Shown: piece by piece, positions 24,747-33,541 of the stretch
Position numbering within the stretch: the stretch's first letter is position 1
Layout: each line of letters begins with the position of its first letter
Assembly (NCBI RefSeq): GCF_002355475.1
Contig: NZ_AP014862.1
Location: 2,356,001 to 2,420,000, forward strand
Length of the DNA stretch: 64,000 nt
DNA from: Pseudomonas furukawaii
GTDB lineage: Bacteria > Pseudomonadota > Gammaproteobacteria > Pseudomonadales > Pseudomonadaceae
Reading direction: 5' to 3'
Notes under the pieces: generated by a model
The model's input: only the letters and a program-made list of their open reading frames with translations
Databases searched by the model: none
What the model was told of the DNA's origin: nothing
Made by a program: the position numbers and the translations under genes

Positions 24747-25352
24747 TCAAGCCCCCGAGCGGTCGTCACCTGGCTCGCCGCCCGGGTGCGCGCCACGATC
24801 GCCGCCGACATCATGGTCAGCACTGTCATCGGCACCCTTTCCAACACCGTGGGCTTCGCCGACGTCATGATCGGCACCATCGTCGGCACTATGACCGACA
24901 CCGTGCGGTCCACCAGCGTCGTGATCAGCGCCATCGTCCGCCCCATGGCCTACACCATGGGGGCCACCACCCTCGTGATCCGCATCGTTGTCATGACCAC
25001 GACCGCTGTTCGCGCTGCCGGGACCACTGTTGCTGCCGTGGCCACCCCCGTCGCCGCTGTGGCCGGGTCCGCCACGACCACCCCCATCGCCGTCATGACC
25101 GCCGTGATGACCGCCGCCGCCACCACTGCCGCCACTGCCACCACTGCCGCTTCCGCCGTGGCCACCACCACTGCCACCTCCGCCGCCACTACCACCGCCA
25201 CCGTGACCACCTCCGCCGTGACCGCCACCACCATCGCCACCTTCTTTGGCGTACGCGCTGGAGAAACTACCGACGTAATCGGGTACCAGGACCGTCGATG
25301 CCGAGAGGACACCGCCAATTGCCAGCGCCAGTAAACATTTTTTGAGTAGCAT
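24747..25352 (-). CDS. Exported Gly/His-rich repetitive protein
   Basis: Protein of 201 residues. A signal peptide (about residues 1-36, CLLALAIGGVLSASTVL..AYA) is followed by a Gly-rich, His-dotted stretch (GGGGHGGGGHGG, about 38-95), then a C-terminal region with four degenerate repeats of the form GVGxGADDGADHDxGG (about 135-190). It is probably exported and acidic, with possible metal binding through His and Asp. No known domain. The ATG at 25352 has GCGGAGG upstream. A TetR-type palindrome lies at 25521-25537. The antisense frame is a shadow. Confidence 0.65.
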   Translation of the reverse strand: MLLKKCLLALAIGGVLSASTVLVPDYVGSFSSAYAKEGGDGGGGHGGGGHGGGGSGGGGGSGGGHGGSGSGGSGGSGGGGGHHGGHDGDGGGRGGPGHSGDGGGHGSNSGPGSANSGRGHDNDADHEGGGPHGVGHGADDGADHDAGGPHGVGHSADDGADHDVGEAHGVGKGADDSADHDVGGDRGAHPGGEPGDDRSGA

Positions 25353-25520
25353 GATGAACCTCCGCTTGGCGTTGCATAATTACGTCCGAACTGAACGCAA
25401 TAACCCTTGAATCCCATTCGCCCATCGGGGCGGCCAGCCAACCAGCGCGGTCATCAATCTGCAGCAGAGGGGATAACTGCGGTTTTCGCACGATCCTTCA
25501 GAACTAGTTAGCGTTTAATT

Positions 25521-25537
25521 GTGGGAAAATTTCCCAC
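25521..25537. promoter_or_regulatory. Palindromic operator 1 (GTGGGAA-N3-TTCCCAC)
   Basis: GTGGGAAAATTTCCCAC, a perfect palindrome 169 bases upstream of the Gly/His-rich gene. Related sites occur at 26843 and 29935; the last is upstream of a TetR regulator gene, the likely binder. The surrounding 25353-25737 holds no gene. Confidence 0.65.
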
Positions 25538-25737
25538 GCCTTGAAATTAGTAGTTCCCGTTCGAGTGTCAACGACCGACTATCCGGGCTTGCCGCTCATC
25601 GAGTCACTTAAACCCTAGGCCGCACGCGGATGTCCTCGACGCATTTCGTCTCGCGCCGCCTTTTACAGAAGCGAACCACCTCACCGCAACCTTCCTGCCG
25701 GCGAGGTGGTCTCTGGACTCAAACCGGGCTTGTCACA

Positions 25738-26693
25738 TCACGGAAGGCGCGGCGTCAGCCGGCTCGCGTCGGGAACCGGGAAGGGGAAGCCTAGCACCGG
25801 AAACTTCCCACGCACGCGGTTCTGCGCCTGGCAGTTCTTGACGCAATTCGTGGACGGTGGAGCAACCTCCACGGAGTCTTCGCCGAGCACCCCGCCCATT
25901 CGTCCACCGCTAGCTACACGCCATACCGACAGACCGCCGAATTGGCTGATGCGGGAGGCGACCTGCGGGCTATCACTGCCGACGAACTTGGCCGATTGAT
26001 CGTTGGCGAAATTGTTCCGTGGCGTGACCGGCACGGGGTAGCAGGCCGGAGTGAAGTTCGGTGCTGTGCACAGCGGCAGAGCGGGGAAGTTTCTGAAGTT
26101 GGGGTTGTCGAAATAGAACACCCCAGACGCCAAGACATGGGTGATATCGGGGTGGAGCCGTCAGCGCGTGACGGCTCCATCTGGAAGATCCCACCCTGAG
26201 GGCAGTTCTTGGCCTGGATTTTCATGTCCAAGCCGGGGCCGCTTCGCTCAATGAGGATGTCCGGACCATCAAGCGTGGCCGTCAGATTCCCGTTCAATAC
26301 CAGTCCTCTGTGGTTCGGGGCCTTGCTGGCGAAGATGGTGGTTGGCACCCCACCGGTCATGTCTTGTGGGTTCGGCGCGCCGGTCAGGGTGTAGTTACGA
26401 ATGCCCAGTGTGGGGGCGTCAACCTCAAATACCACGAACTTGCCCTGAACCAGGAAGCTGGCTCCCACCGAACTGGCGGGCACCACCGTTTCTGGCACGC
26501 CGCTGACTGTCCCACCTGGGAGTACGACGGAGAAGCCGCCCCCTTCGCAGCCCGCAGCCTTTGCGGCTGCGGCCTGCTCACTCAGCAGGCCGAACGATAA
26601 CGTCACAAGGGCAGTGAGCTCAATGCTCATCGGCGCGGGCCTCTTGGCAGCGAAGGGGATCTCAGGGGAGGGCAAAACCGATTGGCTGTTCAT
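25738..26693 (-). pseudogene. Exported hypothetical protein with a frameshift
   Basis: From the ATG at 26693 (GAGGACC upstream) the first frame encodes a signal-like segment (IELTALVTLSFGLLSEQAAAA) and a beta-rich domain (FEVDAPTLGIRNYTLTG, RGLVLNGNLTATLDG). Near 26150 one base is missing in ACCCCGAT, and the protein continues in the next frame: DITHVLASGVFYFDNPNF...TPACYPVPVTPRNNFAND to 25738. The total would be about 315 residues. The join is directly next to a perfect hairpin. Either a decayed gene, a sequencing error or, less likely, programmed frameshifting. Function unknown. Confidence 0.6.
26155..26179. repeat. Perfect inverted repeat at the frameshift site
   Basis: GGAGCCGTCA-gcgcg-TGACGGCTCC, 10-base arms inside the coding region, ending immediately before the CACCCC run where the reading frame changes. 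It may have promoted slippage, or it is a structured element in the mRNA. Confidence 0.6.
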
Positions 26694-26842
26694 GATGTGG
26701 TCCTCATGCACGCAGGAAATCGCTAACCAGTAAATGTTCGGCCGCCCGTTGAAGCGGCCGCTCAACCAGCACGGCCAATATCTGCAGCATGAACAGCAAC
26801 TGCGGTTCCGCACCATCCTTCCGAACCAGTCAGCATCGTCGC

Positions 26843-26859
26843 GTGGGAATTTTTCACAC
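26843..26859. promoter_or_regulatory. Palindromic operator 2 (one mismatch)
   Basis: GTGGGAATTTTTCACAC matches GTGGGAA-N3-TTCCCAC with one change. It is 150 bases upstream of the exported-protein gene start at 26693, which also argues against a longer start at 26861. The interval 26694-27187 shows no other gene. Confidence 0.55.
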
Positions 26860-27187
26860 ACTCGGAGGCTAGTGCTGTCAGCTGGGGTGTAAACGACCGA
26901 TTGTCAGGACTTACAGGGCTGAACCATTGGCCGCACGCGCTATGGCACGTTCGCACTGCCAGGGTCGCTGACGCCCTCCGAACCGTGCCGTGCAAGCAGT
27001 CATGCCTCTCGTGCGCATCGCAGCGAATCGACGAGCGCAGCCAGCGTTAGGGCTTGCGGGGACGTGCGGATCTGGCATGGAGTAAATGCGCAGGTTGTTG
27101 AGCGCGATGGACTCTTCGTATCGCGAGGGAGCGACCAAGCGATGTTGCCTCGCTTGGATCGACGCTACGCTCGCGCCTGAAACACGA

Positions 27188-27208
27188 GGGCCCGGCTTCG
27201 CCGGGCCC
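27188..27208 (-). terminator. Terminator-like hairpin of the flavocytochrome operon
   Basis: GGGCCCGGC-ttc-GCCGGGCCC, 19 bases after the flavoprotein stop codon. The sequence after it on the minus strand (TCGTGTTTC) is only weakly T-rich. Confidence 0.65.
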
Positions 27209-27226
27209 GTGGTCTTAAAAGCAAAC

Positions 27227-28495
27227 CTAGGTGAAGCTGTCACTGAGGAGGTTTGTCACCCAGCCCGACATGTCCTCGCGAGTTTCCTTCGTTGGCGCTG
27301 CTGCTTCGGCGGGTGTGCCCGCGACCGCCCGCATGGTCCCCGTGGCCGGGTCAAACTCGAAGGTCGTGGTACTCCAGCTCGCCGTATCGCGTGTGATCGG
27401 GGGGAATGCTGCAGCGGTGGTCTTTGGTGCGCTGTCTGGTGGCAAGCCGACCAGTGCCCGAATGATCGCATCCACGCAGATCTTGGCTTGGGAATTGGCC
27501 ATATGGCCTGACTTTGCCTGTCCCGTCGCTTGCGAGTCGCCCAGAATGTGCACGTTGGAGGCGGGGAACTGAGTTGTCTCGTAATTCAGCGGATTCACCG
27601 GGGCGAATCTGCTGCCGCTTGGCACCAATCCGCTGTCAAAGAGCAGTCTTCCGGCGCGCTGCGCGGGGATGACATTAACCACATTGCCCGTGACGATCGA
27701 GGTTACCCCGTTGCGGGTGATGTTGAGGCTGCGGTTTGTTGCATCTGCGGAATTCACGGTGACGTTCGGCACATACTGCACAATGTTGCGGTAGATGCCA
27801 GTAAACGCCGCATTGAAGGTCCGCCGCATGGCGGCGATGTCCGGGTTAGCGTCCAGGATCATGATCCTGGACGCTGGTTTGTTGCGCAGGAAGAAGTCCG
27901 CGACCACCGTGGCGCGCTCATAGGGAGCCGAGTGTGCCCGGAACGGTGTCTTCGGAATGGTGATGATGAACCTTCCGCCGTTCGGCATGGCCAGTAGCTG
28001 GTTCTTCAGCAGGGTCGTTTGCGCACCGGCAATCCACGCATGCGGCATGACGTTGAAGTTGTGCCCCGGCACTGTCTCGAAATCGATGCCCGGTGCCACA
28101 ATTACATGTTCATAGGGCAGCGTGCCGCCGCTGGCGAGGCGTACCTGATGAGTGAACGGGTCGATCCTGACGGCCCGGTCGCTCACCAACTGGACACCAT
28201 AGCGGTCGCGCAAGGCTGCCAGCGGTTTGGTGAGGGTCGAAAGTGCGGTTTCGCCAGTGAGTACCAGATTGCTGCCCACACAAGAAACGTGCGCGGCCAG
28301 GGGATCGACCAAGGTCACGCTGAGATCGCCGCCAAGCAGGCGCAGGTATTTAGCAGCTGTTGCGCCACCAAATCCACCGCCGACAACGACGATACGTGCA
28401 CCCGTGGCAGCCTTGAGCGCCGACAACGGCAGCGAAGCCAGAACGAGGCTACCGCCAAAAATCTGGATGAACTGACGACGATTCAAACCATTCAT
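27227..28495 (-). CDS. fccB: Flavocytochrome c sulfide dehydrogenase-like flavoprotein
   Basis: FAD protein of 422 residues with a twin-arginine-type leader (NRRQFIQIFGGSLVLASLPL), dinucleotide fold VVVGGGFGGATAAKYL and IVAPGIDFETVPG. Cys72 in HVSCVGSN matches the position where FccB binds FAD covalently. The redox cysteine pair of sulfide dehydrogenase is absent: the FRCPPGPYER region reads FRAHSAPYER (Ala187) and no second Cys is found in the C-terminal part. It follows a cytochrome c gene by 33 bases, as fccA-fccB. A sulfide-oxidising role is therefore doubtful; another periplasmic electron-donor substrate is likely. Confidence 0.8.
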   Translation of the reverse strand: MNGLNRRQFIQIFGGSLVLASLPLSALKAATGARIVVVGGGFGGATAAKYLRLLGGDLSVTLVDPLAAHVSCVGSNLVLTGETALSTLTKPLAALRDRYGVQLVSDRAVRIDPFTHQVRLASGGTLPYEHVIVAPGIDFETVPGHNFNVMPHAWIAGAQTTLLKNQLLAMPNGGRFIITIPKTPFRAHSAPYERATVVADFFLRNKPASRIMILDANPDIAAMRRTFNAAFTGIYRNIVQYVPNVTVNSADATNRSLNITRNGVTSIVTGNVVNVIPAQRAGRLLFDSGLVPSGSRFAPVNPLNYETTQFPASNVHILGDSQATGQAKSGHMANSQAKICVDAIIRALVGLPPDSAPKTTAAAFPPITRDTASWSTTTFEFDPATGTMRAVAGTPAEAAAPTKETREDMSGWVTNLLSDSFT

Positions 28496-28528
28496 AGTTA
28501 ATCCTCCACTCTGTGGGTGGCGGTTCAG

Positions 28529-28840
28529 TTAGCGGCGCCCCAGGAAATTGGCGATCAGCCGCAATTCGGCATCGGTGTAAACCTTGGCCTGCTGATTCAT
28601 CAGCGTGACCTTGGTGGAGGCTTTCATTTCTCTCAATTCCTTGAGCAGTTCGTCAGCCCTCATATCGTTGATGCTGTCTATGCTGCTCTGTGACCGGCCG
28701 TTAGTACCGTGACATTGAAAGCACTGCGAGGCTAATAGCCGTCCGGGTGGTGGATCAGCCGGGAGCCCGGCCGCCAATGTGGAAGTTGTGGTCGCTGCAA
28801 ATATTGCAAAAGTAATGAATTGAATTATTTGGTGCTTCAT
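28529..28840 (-). CDS. fccA: Small c-type cytochrome, FccA-like
   Basis: Monohaem cytochrome c of 103 residues: signal peptide (about 1-24, TFAIFAATTTSTLAA), haem site CFQCH (40-44) and a C-terminal helix (DAELRLIANFLG) with Met ligand candidates in VTLMNQQAK. It is the electron-accepting subunit for the flavoprotein that follows. Confidence 0.85.
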   Translation of the reverse strand: MKHQIIQFITFAIFAATTTSTLAAGLPADPPPGRLLASQCFQCHGTNGRSQSSIDSINDMRADELLKELREMKASTKVTLMNQQAKVYTDAELRLIANFLGRR

Positions 28841-30067
28841 CGTCGAACCCTCCTGAGCTGAAGCTCAAATCGAAGTTCGGTAAACCCAGGCGCATCAAAC
28901 TATTTGGCTGTCAATGCAGGTCAAGTTGAAAGCGCCCATTCCTTGGGATAAATACAGAGCGAACCCTTCGTCTGCGAACTTGTAACGCTCAACCCCTGTC
29001 AGGTCTTTGGCAAGTGCATTTCGTCGGAAACAAAACCGTACAAGTGAAAGCATTTGATTAACATTTGAGATGAGTTTTCATCAACTCATGTTCGTTATTG
29101 TTACTACAAAAAAGAAGGCCATCACAGGCAGGAACACTTTAATGTTCTCGGTGGAGGGCATGTGATGGCCAATGGAAGTCCCTCCTGTCTCTGGGGGTAT
29201 CCTGAGTGTAGGCGTGAAGATATAAATACACTGATGTAGGTGATGAAGGTGCTTAAGATTTATGCGAGATCGCCAGCGACAGAGCAGTCGTTCTAGCTGG
29301 CGTAGCATATGGACAGAGGCGAAGATCTCCACCAATTCTGCGTGGCAGATTATGGCAAGGTCGAACTACTTTCGGATTGAGGGGTTTGTCCTGCAGATTA
29401 ATAATATTGGGCAAGATCTTTTGTCGAGTGTGCTCTGCTCCACTTAAATATCACCCGAATAAATGCAGTGCGATCAGTCGCTGGCGAGCTTGTTACTGCA
29501 TGTTCGATTTCTTCCATTTCTAGTTGCATTGGTTGCAATTCTCAAAAGCCGGTGAATACTTATATTGGGGGGATTTTTTATATTGCTTCTGCGGCTTCCA
29601 TTGTTAGCCGGGCGACATATTGAATTCTCTATTCTTGGCAGTTACTCGTACTAGCAGGTTGTAGTTGCGTTTGGCTGTCCACCAAGTCCAGTTGCTTGAC
29701 CAGCCCGGGCGAGTCAGACGTAGGGTCGCAATGGTGGGGCGAGAGTCTTCTGCGCCAAGCGAATATGTCCTGACCTGCACCGGAACGCAGTCCTCGGCAA
29801 TCGGTGCCGAAGCGCTGGTTCTAGACAGCCCGCAGATTCACGCTACTGAGACGGTCCACCCTATGGTGCTGCCACCGCTCAGGAAGCAAACGGTCGAGCA
29901 TTGACAGTAAGCGCAACCATACTAGCCTCAGTGTGTGGGAACAATTCCCACGTAATAGTCCATCATTGTGAATGATGGCGCCCCAATGCGCGTGCGGCCT
30001 GTATTTCCAGCGCTGATGCTCGAACAGGCTGTGCATGCTTTGGTAGGAACGACGCTGAGGTACTCGT
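28841..30067. other. Long intergenic region
   Basis: About 1.2 kb, visibly more AT-rich than the surroundings, with no gene I can support. It contains an operator-like inverted repeat ATGAGTT-ttcatc-AACTCAT near 29070-29089 and the palindromic operator at 29935. The short frames present have no ribosome-binding sites or recognisable products. Confidence 0.4.
29935..29951. promoter_or_regulatory. Palindromic operator 3, upstream of tetR
   Basis: GTGGGAACAATTCCCAC, a palindrome 116 bases upstream of the TetR gene. It shares both arms exactly with the site at 25521. Likely autoregulatory site. Confidence 0.65.
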
Positions 30068-30760
30068 ATGAACGTGCATCCTGTGAAGCGCTTACCCAAG
30101 TTTCAGCGTCGGGACCAATTGCTGGGTGCTGCGCTGGTGATGCTCCGTGAGCAAGGGACGGAAGAGTTAACCCTTTGCTCGCTCGCGCAGCGTGTCGGCA
30201 TCACGCATACCGTGGTCTATCGTCATTTCGAGACACGCACGGGGCTGTTGATTGCCTTGTATGAACGGGTGGATGCGTATCAAATCGAGGTGTTGCTGAG
30301 CCAACTCAAGCTAGCTGCGCCGCAGCTGAAGCAAGTTGCCAATGCAGTCAGCGACGCGTACATGAGTGGTGCGATAGCGGCTGGGGTCGAGTGGCAGGCA
30401 CTGCAGGCAGCCCTGAAGGGCAATGAAGAAATGTCAGCAGTCCTGCATCGACAGACCGAAGCCTATGCCGCGATTTGCCAAAATGCCCTAACGCCGTTTT
30501 CCCACTTGCCGCCGGATCAACTGCACGTCCGCTGTATGGGCCTTCTTGGCGCCGCCAGAGCCATTGCAGAAGAGTTAATTTCTGGGCGCATCGATCAAGC
30601 CAAAGCGGTCAACGCCCTTACTGCATTGATCATGTGCTGGCTCATTCCGGCAGCGACGCATACTCACTTCTGCCCACCACTGACGCCTTGCTCCACCAAC
30701 AGGCCGGTTCTATTTTGCGCTGAGAGTTTTCGCGAACTCGGAGCGCCGGGCCTGGGTTGA
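30068..30760 (+). CDS. TetR family regulator
   Basis: Regulator of 230 residues with a TetR helix-turn-helix (about residues 15-65: LAQRVGITHTVVYRHFETRTGLL) and an all-helical ligand domain. GAGG precedes the ATG. A palindrome found only here and upstream of the two exported-protein genes lies in its promoter region, so it probably controls itself and those genes. The C-terminal 25 or so residues (HTHFCPPLTPCSTNRP) look atypical and may come from a frame change. Confidence 0.8.
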   Translation: MNVHPVKRLPKFQRRDQLLGAALVMLREQGTEELTLCSLAQRVGITHTVVYRHFETRTGLLIALYERVDAYQIEVLLSQLKLAAPQLKQVANAVSDAYMSGAIAAGVEWQALQAALKGNEEMSAVLHRQTEAYAAICQNALTPFSHLPPDQLHVRCMGLLGAARAIAEELISGRIDQAKAVNALTALIMCWLIPAATHTHFCPPLTPCSTNRPVLFCAESFRELGAPGLG

Positions 30761-30928
30761 GTCGTTACGACCTCATCCCCCTGCAAACAACAAATGCGCA
30801 TAGGTTTGCGCGAGTCGTCGACACCGCCTCCAGCATGTTACTGCTCTTGGGTACAAGATTGACCGAGGGCGAGAGGTAATCCTTGCTACGGAGGACTCAC
30901 ACATCGGCGTTTGGGCATTCAGGCGAGG

Positions 30929-31040
30929 CTACTGCTGGATGCCCTGCATCTGCTCATTGAGATAGATCTGGAGGTGCTGAGTGCCGATCTCTCGATATAA
31001 GTCGCGTGCCACTTCCAGTCCGACTTGATCGAGGGATAGC
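30929..31040 (-). pseudogene. tlpA: tlpA fragment fused to arsenic transporter fragment
   Basis: Encodes LSLDQVGLEVARDLYREIGTQHLQIYL, in the central region of a TlpA-like protein and closely similar to the pseudogene at 14213-14824, then stops. It is joined in frame to the preceding transporter fragment at VVV|LSLDQ. No active-site motif is present. Confidence 0.7.
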
Positions 31041-31398
31041 ACCACCACCAGGGAGTTGCACGCGGAAGCGCTGAAGGTCACTGCCCTGGAGGCCCCCATC
31101 GGCAGCTTGAACGCCATCGCAACCAGGGCACTAATCATGGGCGCGAGGAACGCGAAGGCAATGTACACCGGCAGCACCGGGGTGAGCCGATCGATCTCGC
31201 TGACCACGGGCGCAATCTGCGAGCCAACCACGGCGATCAGCACCGCCGCCACCGCCGGTACCGGTAGCCTGGTCCAAACGTCAGCCCAACCCCTGACCGC
31301 AGCCGAGCGATTGACCAATGCCCCGGTAAACAGCGCCAGACGATCAACGCCAGGAAGGCCTCCAGGAACGGGCCTATCAACACCACCACGCCGGAGCT
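31041..31398 (-). pseudogene. C-terminal fragment of an arsenic-resistance (BASS-type) transporter
   Basis: Two frames encode FLEAFLALIV and then RLPVPAVAAVLIAVVGSQ, LTPVLPVYIAFAFLAPMI and MGASRAVTFSASACNSLVVV, the last helices of a bile-acid/arsenite-type transporter. One base is missing near 31342. It joins copA sequence on one side and tlpA on the other. Confidence 0.6.
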
Positions 31399-32004
31399 GT
31401 CCTCTTCGCTACCGTCGACGTTGATCTGTCGTGCTGTCCTGGCTACTAGGCCGAGCAGGGACTTGATGGCCGTGGAGGTCTGTGAGCACGCCTTGAGTTC
31501 GAGCATCTGGCCCAGCAGGGAGAGTGAAATGATTGCGGTCGCGGCCTCGAAGTAGACACCGATGCGGCCATCCATCATGAAGTTCGTCGGGAAGACCGCC
31601 GGCGCCAGGGTGACGACGACGCTGTAGAGATAGGCGGCGGAAGTCCCGAGACCGATCAGCGTCCACATGTTGGGACTGAGCTGGATCACCGAGCGCACCC
31701 CGCGAACGTAGAACGGCCATCCTGCCCAAAGCACGACCGGGCTGGCGATCACCAACTAGACCCAGTTTTGCGTAGCGCCGTGGAACAGGTTCAAGGCATG
31801 TCCGCCCATGGCCAGCAGCGTGACGATGACGGTCAGCGGCAGAGTCCACCAGAAACGCCGGGAAAAGTCCCTGAGCTCGGGGGGCTCCGCATGCTCCAAC
31901 TCCGGCAGCACGGGCTCCAGGGTCATGCCGCACTTCGGACAGTTCCCAGGCCCCGGCTGCCACACTTCCGGGTACATCGGGCAGGTGTACCAGGTATCAC
32001 TCAC
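31399..32004 (-). pseudogene. copA: CopA-type copper P-type ATPase, N-terminal part with amber stop
   Basis: Starts with a heavy-metal-binding domain (YTCPMYPEV..GNCPKCGMTLEP) and the first membrane segments, then TAG at 31756-31758 where an acidic residue is expected (NWV*LVIASPVVLWAG), then VRGVRSVIQLSPNMWTLIG and LLGQMLELKA to DGSEED. The actuator core, phosphorylation and ATP-binding domains are missing, replaced by transporter sequence. Confidence 0.8.
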
Positions 32005-32240
32005 AACCAGCGGTGGGCTGGCAGGGTTCGTTCGTGCGGCTTCAACAGAGCGTTCCGGTGCCGCATTGAACTTCGACTGGCACTATTCGCTGCAAAACAG
32101 GTAGGTCTTCCCGGCGGACTGCAGTTGGTAGGGCTGTCTGCATTGACCGTCATTCCGCATACCGGATCTTGCGCTTCGACGGCCGAGGTTTCGTTCCAGA
32201 GTAATGGGCGTGGGGGCGCGTGTTCGTGACTGTGTATGAG

Positions 32241-32492
32241 TCAGCCTCTTTTACCTTCCTTGGGAGTGTCGGCTGTTTCACCGTGATGGCTGTGGCCACC
32301 GTGGTGATGGCCAAACAGGTGCATCAGGGGGCACAGCAACAGAATTGCGTAGGGCAACAGCTGCGAGATATGGCCGTAGTGCTCGCGAGCCAGATAGAAC
32401 AGGGCAATGACCAGCAACATGCCCAGGGCTATACCGGGTTTGCTATGCCAGAAGGACGGCGGCGGCTAATGGGACGGATGCGAAGCGTTCAT
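32241..32492 (-). pseudogene. DUF2933 family small membrane protein with amber stop
   Basis: One frame from the ATG at 32492 reads MNASHPSH, TAG (32466-32468), then PPPSFWHSKPGIALGMLLVIALFYLA, LLPYAILLLCPLMHLFGHHHGGHSHHG to the stop at 32241. This is a DUF2933 protein, common in copper operons. Translation could restart at the internal Met in LGMLLV. Confidence 0.65.
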
Positions 32493-32580
32493 GACCACTT
32501 TCCAGGGGCGGAGATTGGGGTGCCCTGGTGTTGGCCTGTGGGGGGCTGCCCACCAGGCCACACCGGGCCGCGCCACGCGA

Positions 32581-33030
32581 TTATTGGGCAGGCTTCTGGG
32601 CCGGTTTCTCCAAGGTTTTTTGCATTGGCATGCCCTGCATGCCCGACTGCGGTCCCATCATGCCGGCCTGCTGGTCCATCATCTGCATCATCATCTCCAT
32701 CATCTTCGAGTCCATCATCTTCATGTGCTGACCCATATCCTTGCCGGAGCAGCCGTTCTGCATCATGCCGAGACCTTCCTTCATCGCCTGCATGCCTTCG
32801 CGCATGGCCGCCTGGCGCTCCTCAGGGGTCTTGGCAGCAGCGATCCTGTCGTGAATGGCCTGCATCTTTTTCATCTGCTCGGCCATGGCCTTTTCCTGTC
32901 CCAGGGCGGGTGCCGACTGGCTCTCGGCTTTCGCCGGGGCCTGGTCGGGGTGATGTTCCTCAATGGCCGCGGCAAGCAACGGACCGCTGATCAGCAGTGC
33001 GGCGACGAGCGATTTGATGGGCATGTGCAT
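32581..33030 (-). CDS. Periplasmic Met-rich protein
   Basis: Protein of 149 residues with a signal peptide (PIKSLVAALLISGPLLAAA), a helical middle (EKAMAEQMKKMQAIHDRIAAAK, in pieces) and a Met-rich C-terminal half (MKMMDSKMMEMMMQMMDQQ). It probably binds Cu(I) in the periplasm, as in other copper loci. The ATG at 33030 has GGAGATCGCC upstream. A possible upstream TTG start is less likely. Confidence 0.75.
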   Translation of the reverse strand: MHMPIKSLVAALLISGPLLAAAIEEHHPDQAPAKAESQSAPALGQEKAMAEQMKKMQAIHDRIAAAKTPEERQAAMREGMQAMKEGLGMMQNGCSGKDMGQHMKMMDSKMMEMMMQMMDQQAGMMGPQSGMQGMPMQKTLEKPAQKPAQ

Positions 33031-33069
33031 GGCGATCTCCGGCTGTTTCAAAGGGTGAGATGCAACGGG

Positions 33070-33541
33070 CTACACCTGCTCGTGCAGGCGCAGCAAGACA
33101 GTGCGTCCGGAGGTCCGGGCGCACGAAAGGAGGGTCAATCGTTGACGGACGAAGCTCAGGCGTGCCAGCGGCCGTAGCGGCGCAGGCAGGTGCACGGTGA
33201 GCGCGCCGAAGATGGGAACGACGGCTGTCGGGAAGAAGCAGCAGACTCCAGAAGACTTGGTCGAGCGGAAAATGGCCCGGTGCCAGATAGAGCGCCGATG
33301 CGCTGTCGTTACAGAATTGCAGGCAGCCGCTGGCATGAACCTGGTGCACGGGATCATGCAGGTTGGCCGAGACGTTTGCATAGGTGAGCGCGGGGGCATG
33401 CGCTGGGTAGGACAGGCAGCCATGGCTTACCGCGACCCCGAACGCCAACGCCCACAGCACCAAGGCCACGTGGAGCAACGCGCGTTGATGGTTCCGTAAC
33501 CAGATCATCTGCTCAGCCCGTCGCAAAAGTCTGCTCGACAC
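33070..33541 (-). pseudogene. Copper-locus membrane or exported protein with frameshift
   Basis: The first frame from a GTG at 33541 (or Met12 at 33508) gives a membrane segment (LLHVALVLWALAFGVAVSHGC) and SGCLQFCND; near 33241 an extra C shifts the frame, after which TAVVPIFGALTVHLPAPLRPLARLSFVRQRL follows to 33070. It resembles unnamed proteins of copper operons. Same strand as the Met-rich and copA remnants. Confidence 0.55.

Noticed and set aside
24726-25334. Plus-strand Thr/Ala-rich frame of 202 codons
   Set aside because: It is the complement of the Gly-rich repeats. The minus frame has a signal peptide, a ribosome-binding site and an upstream operator.
29081-29335. Small minus-strand frame in the AT-rich intergenic region
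   Set aside because: No ribosome-binding site, no recognisable domain, contains no features beyond chance.
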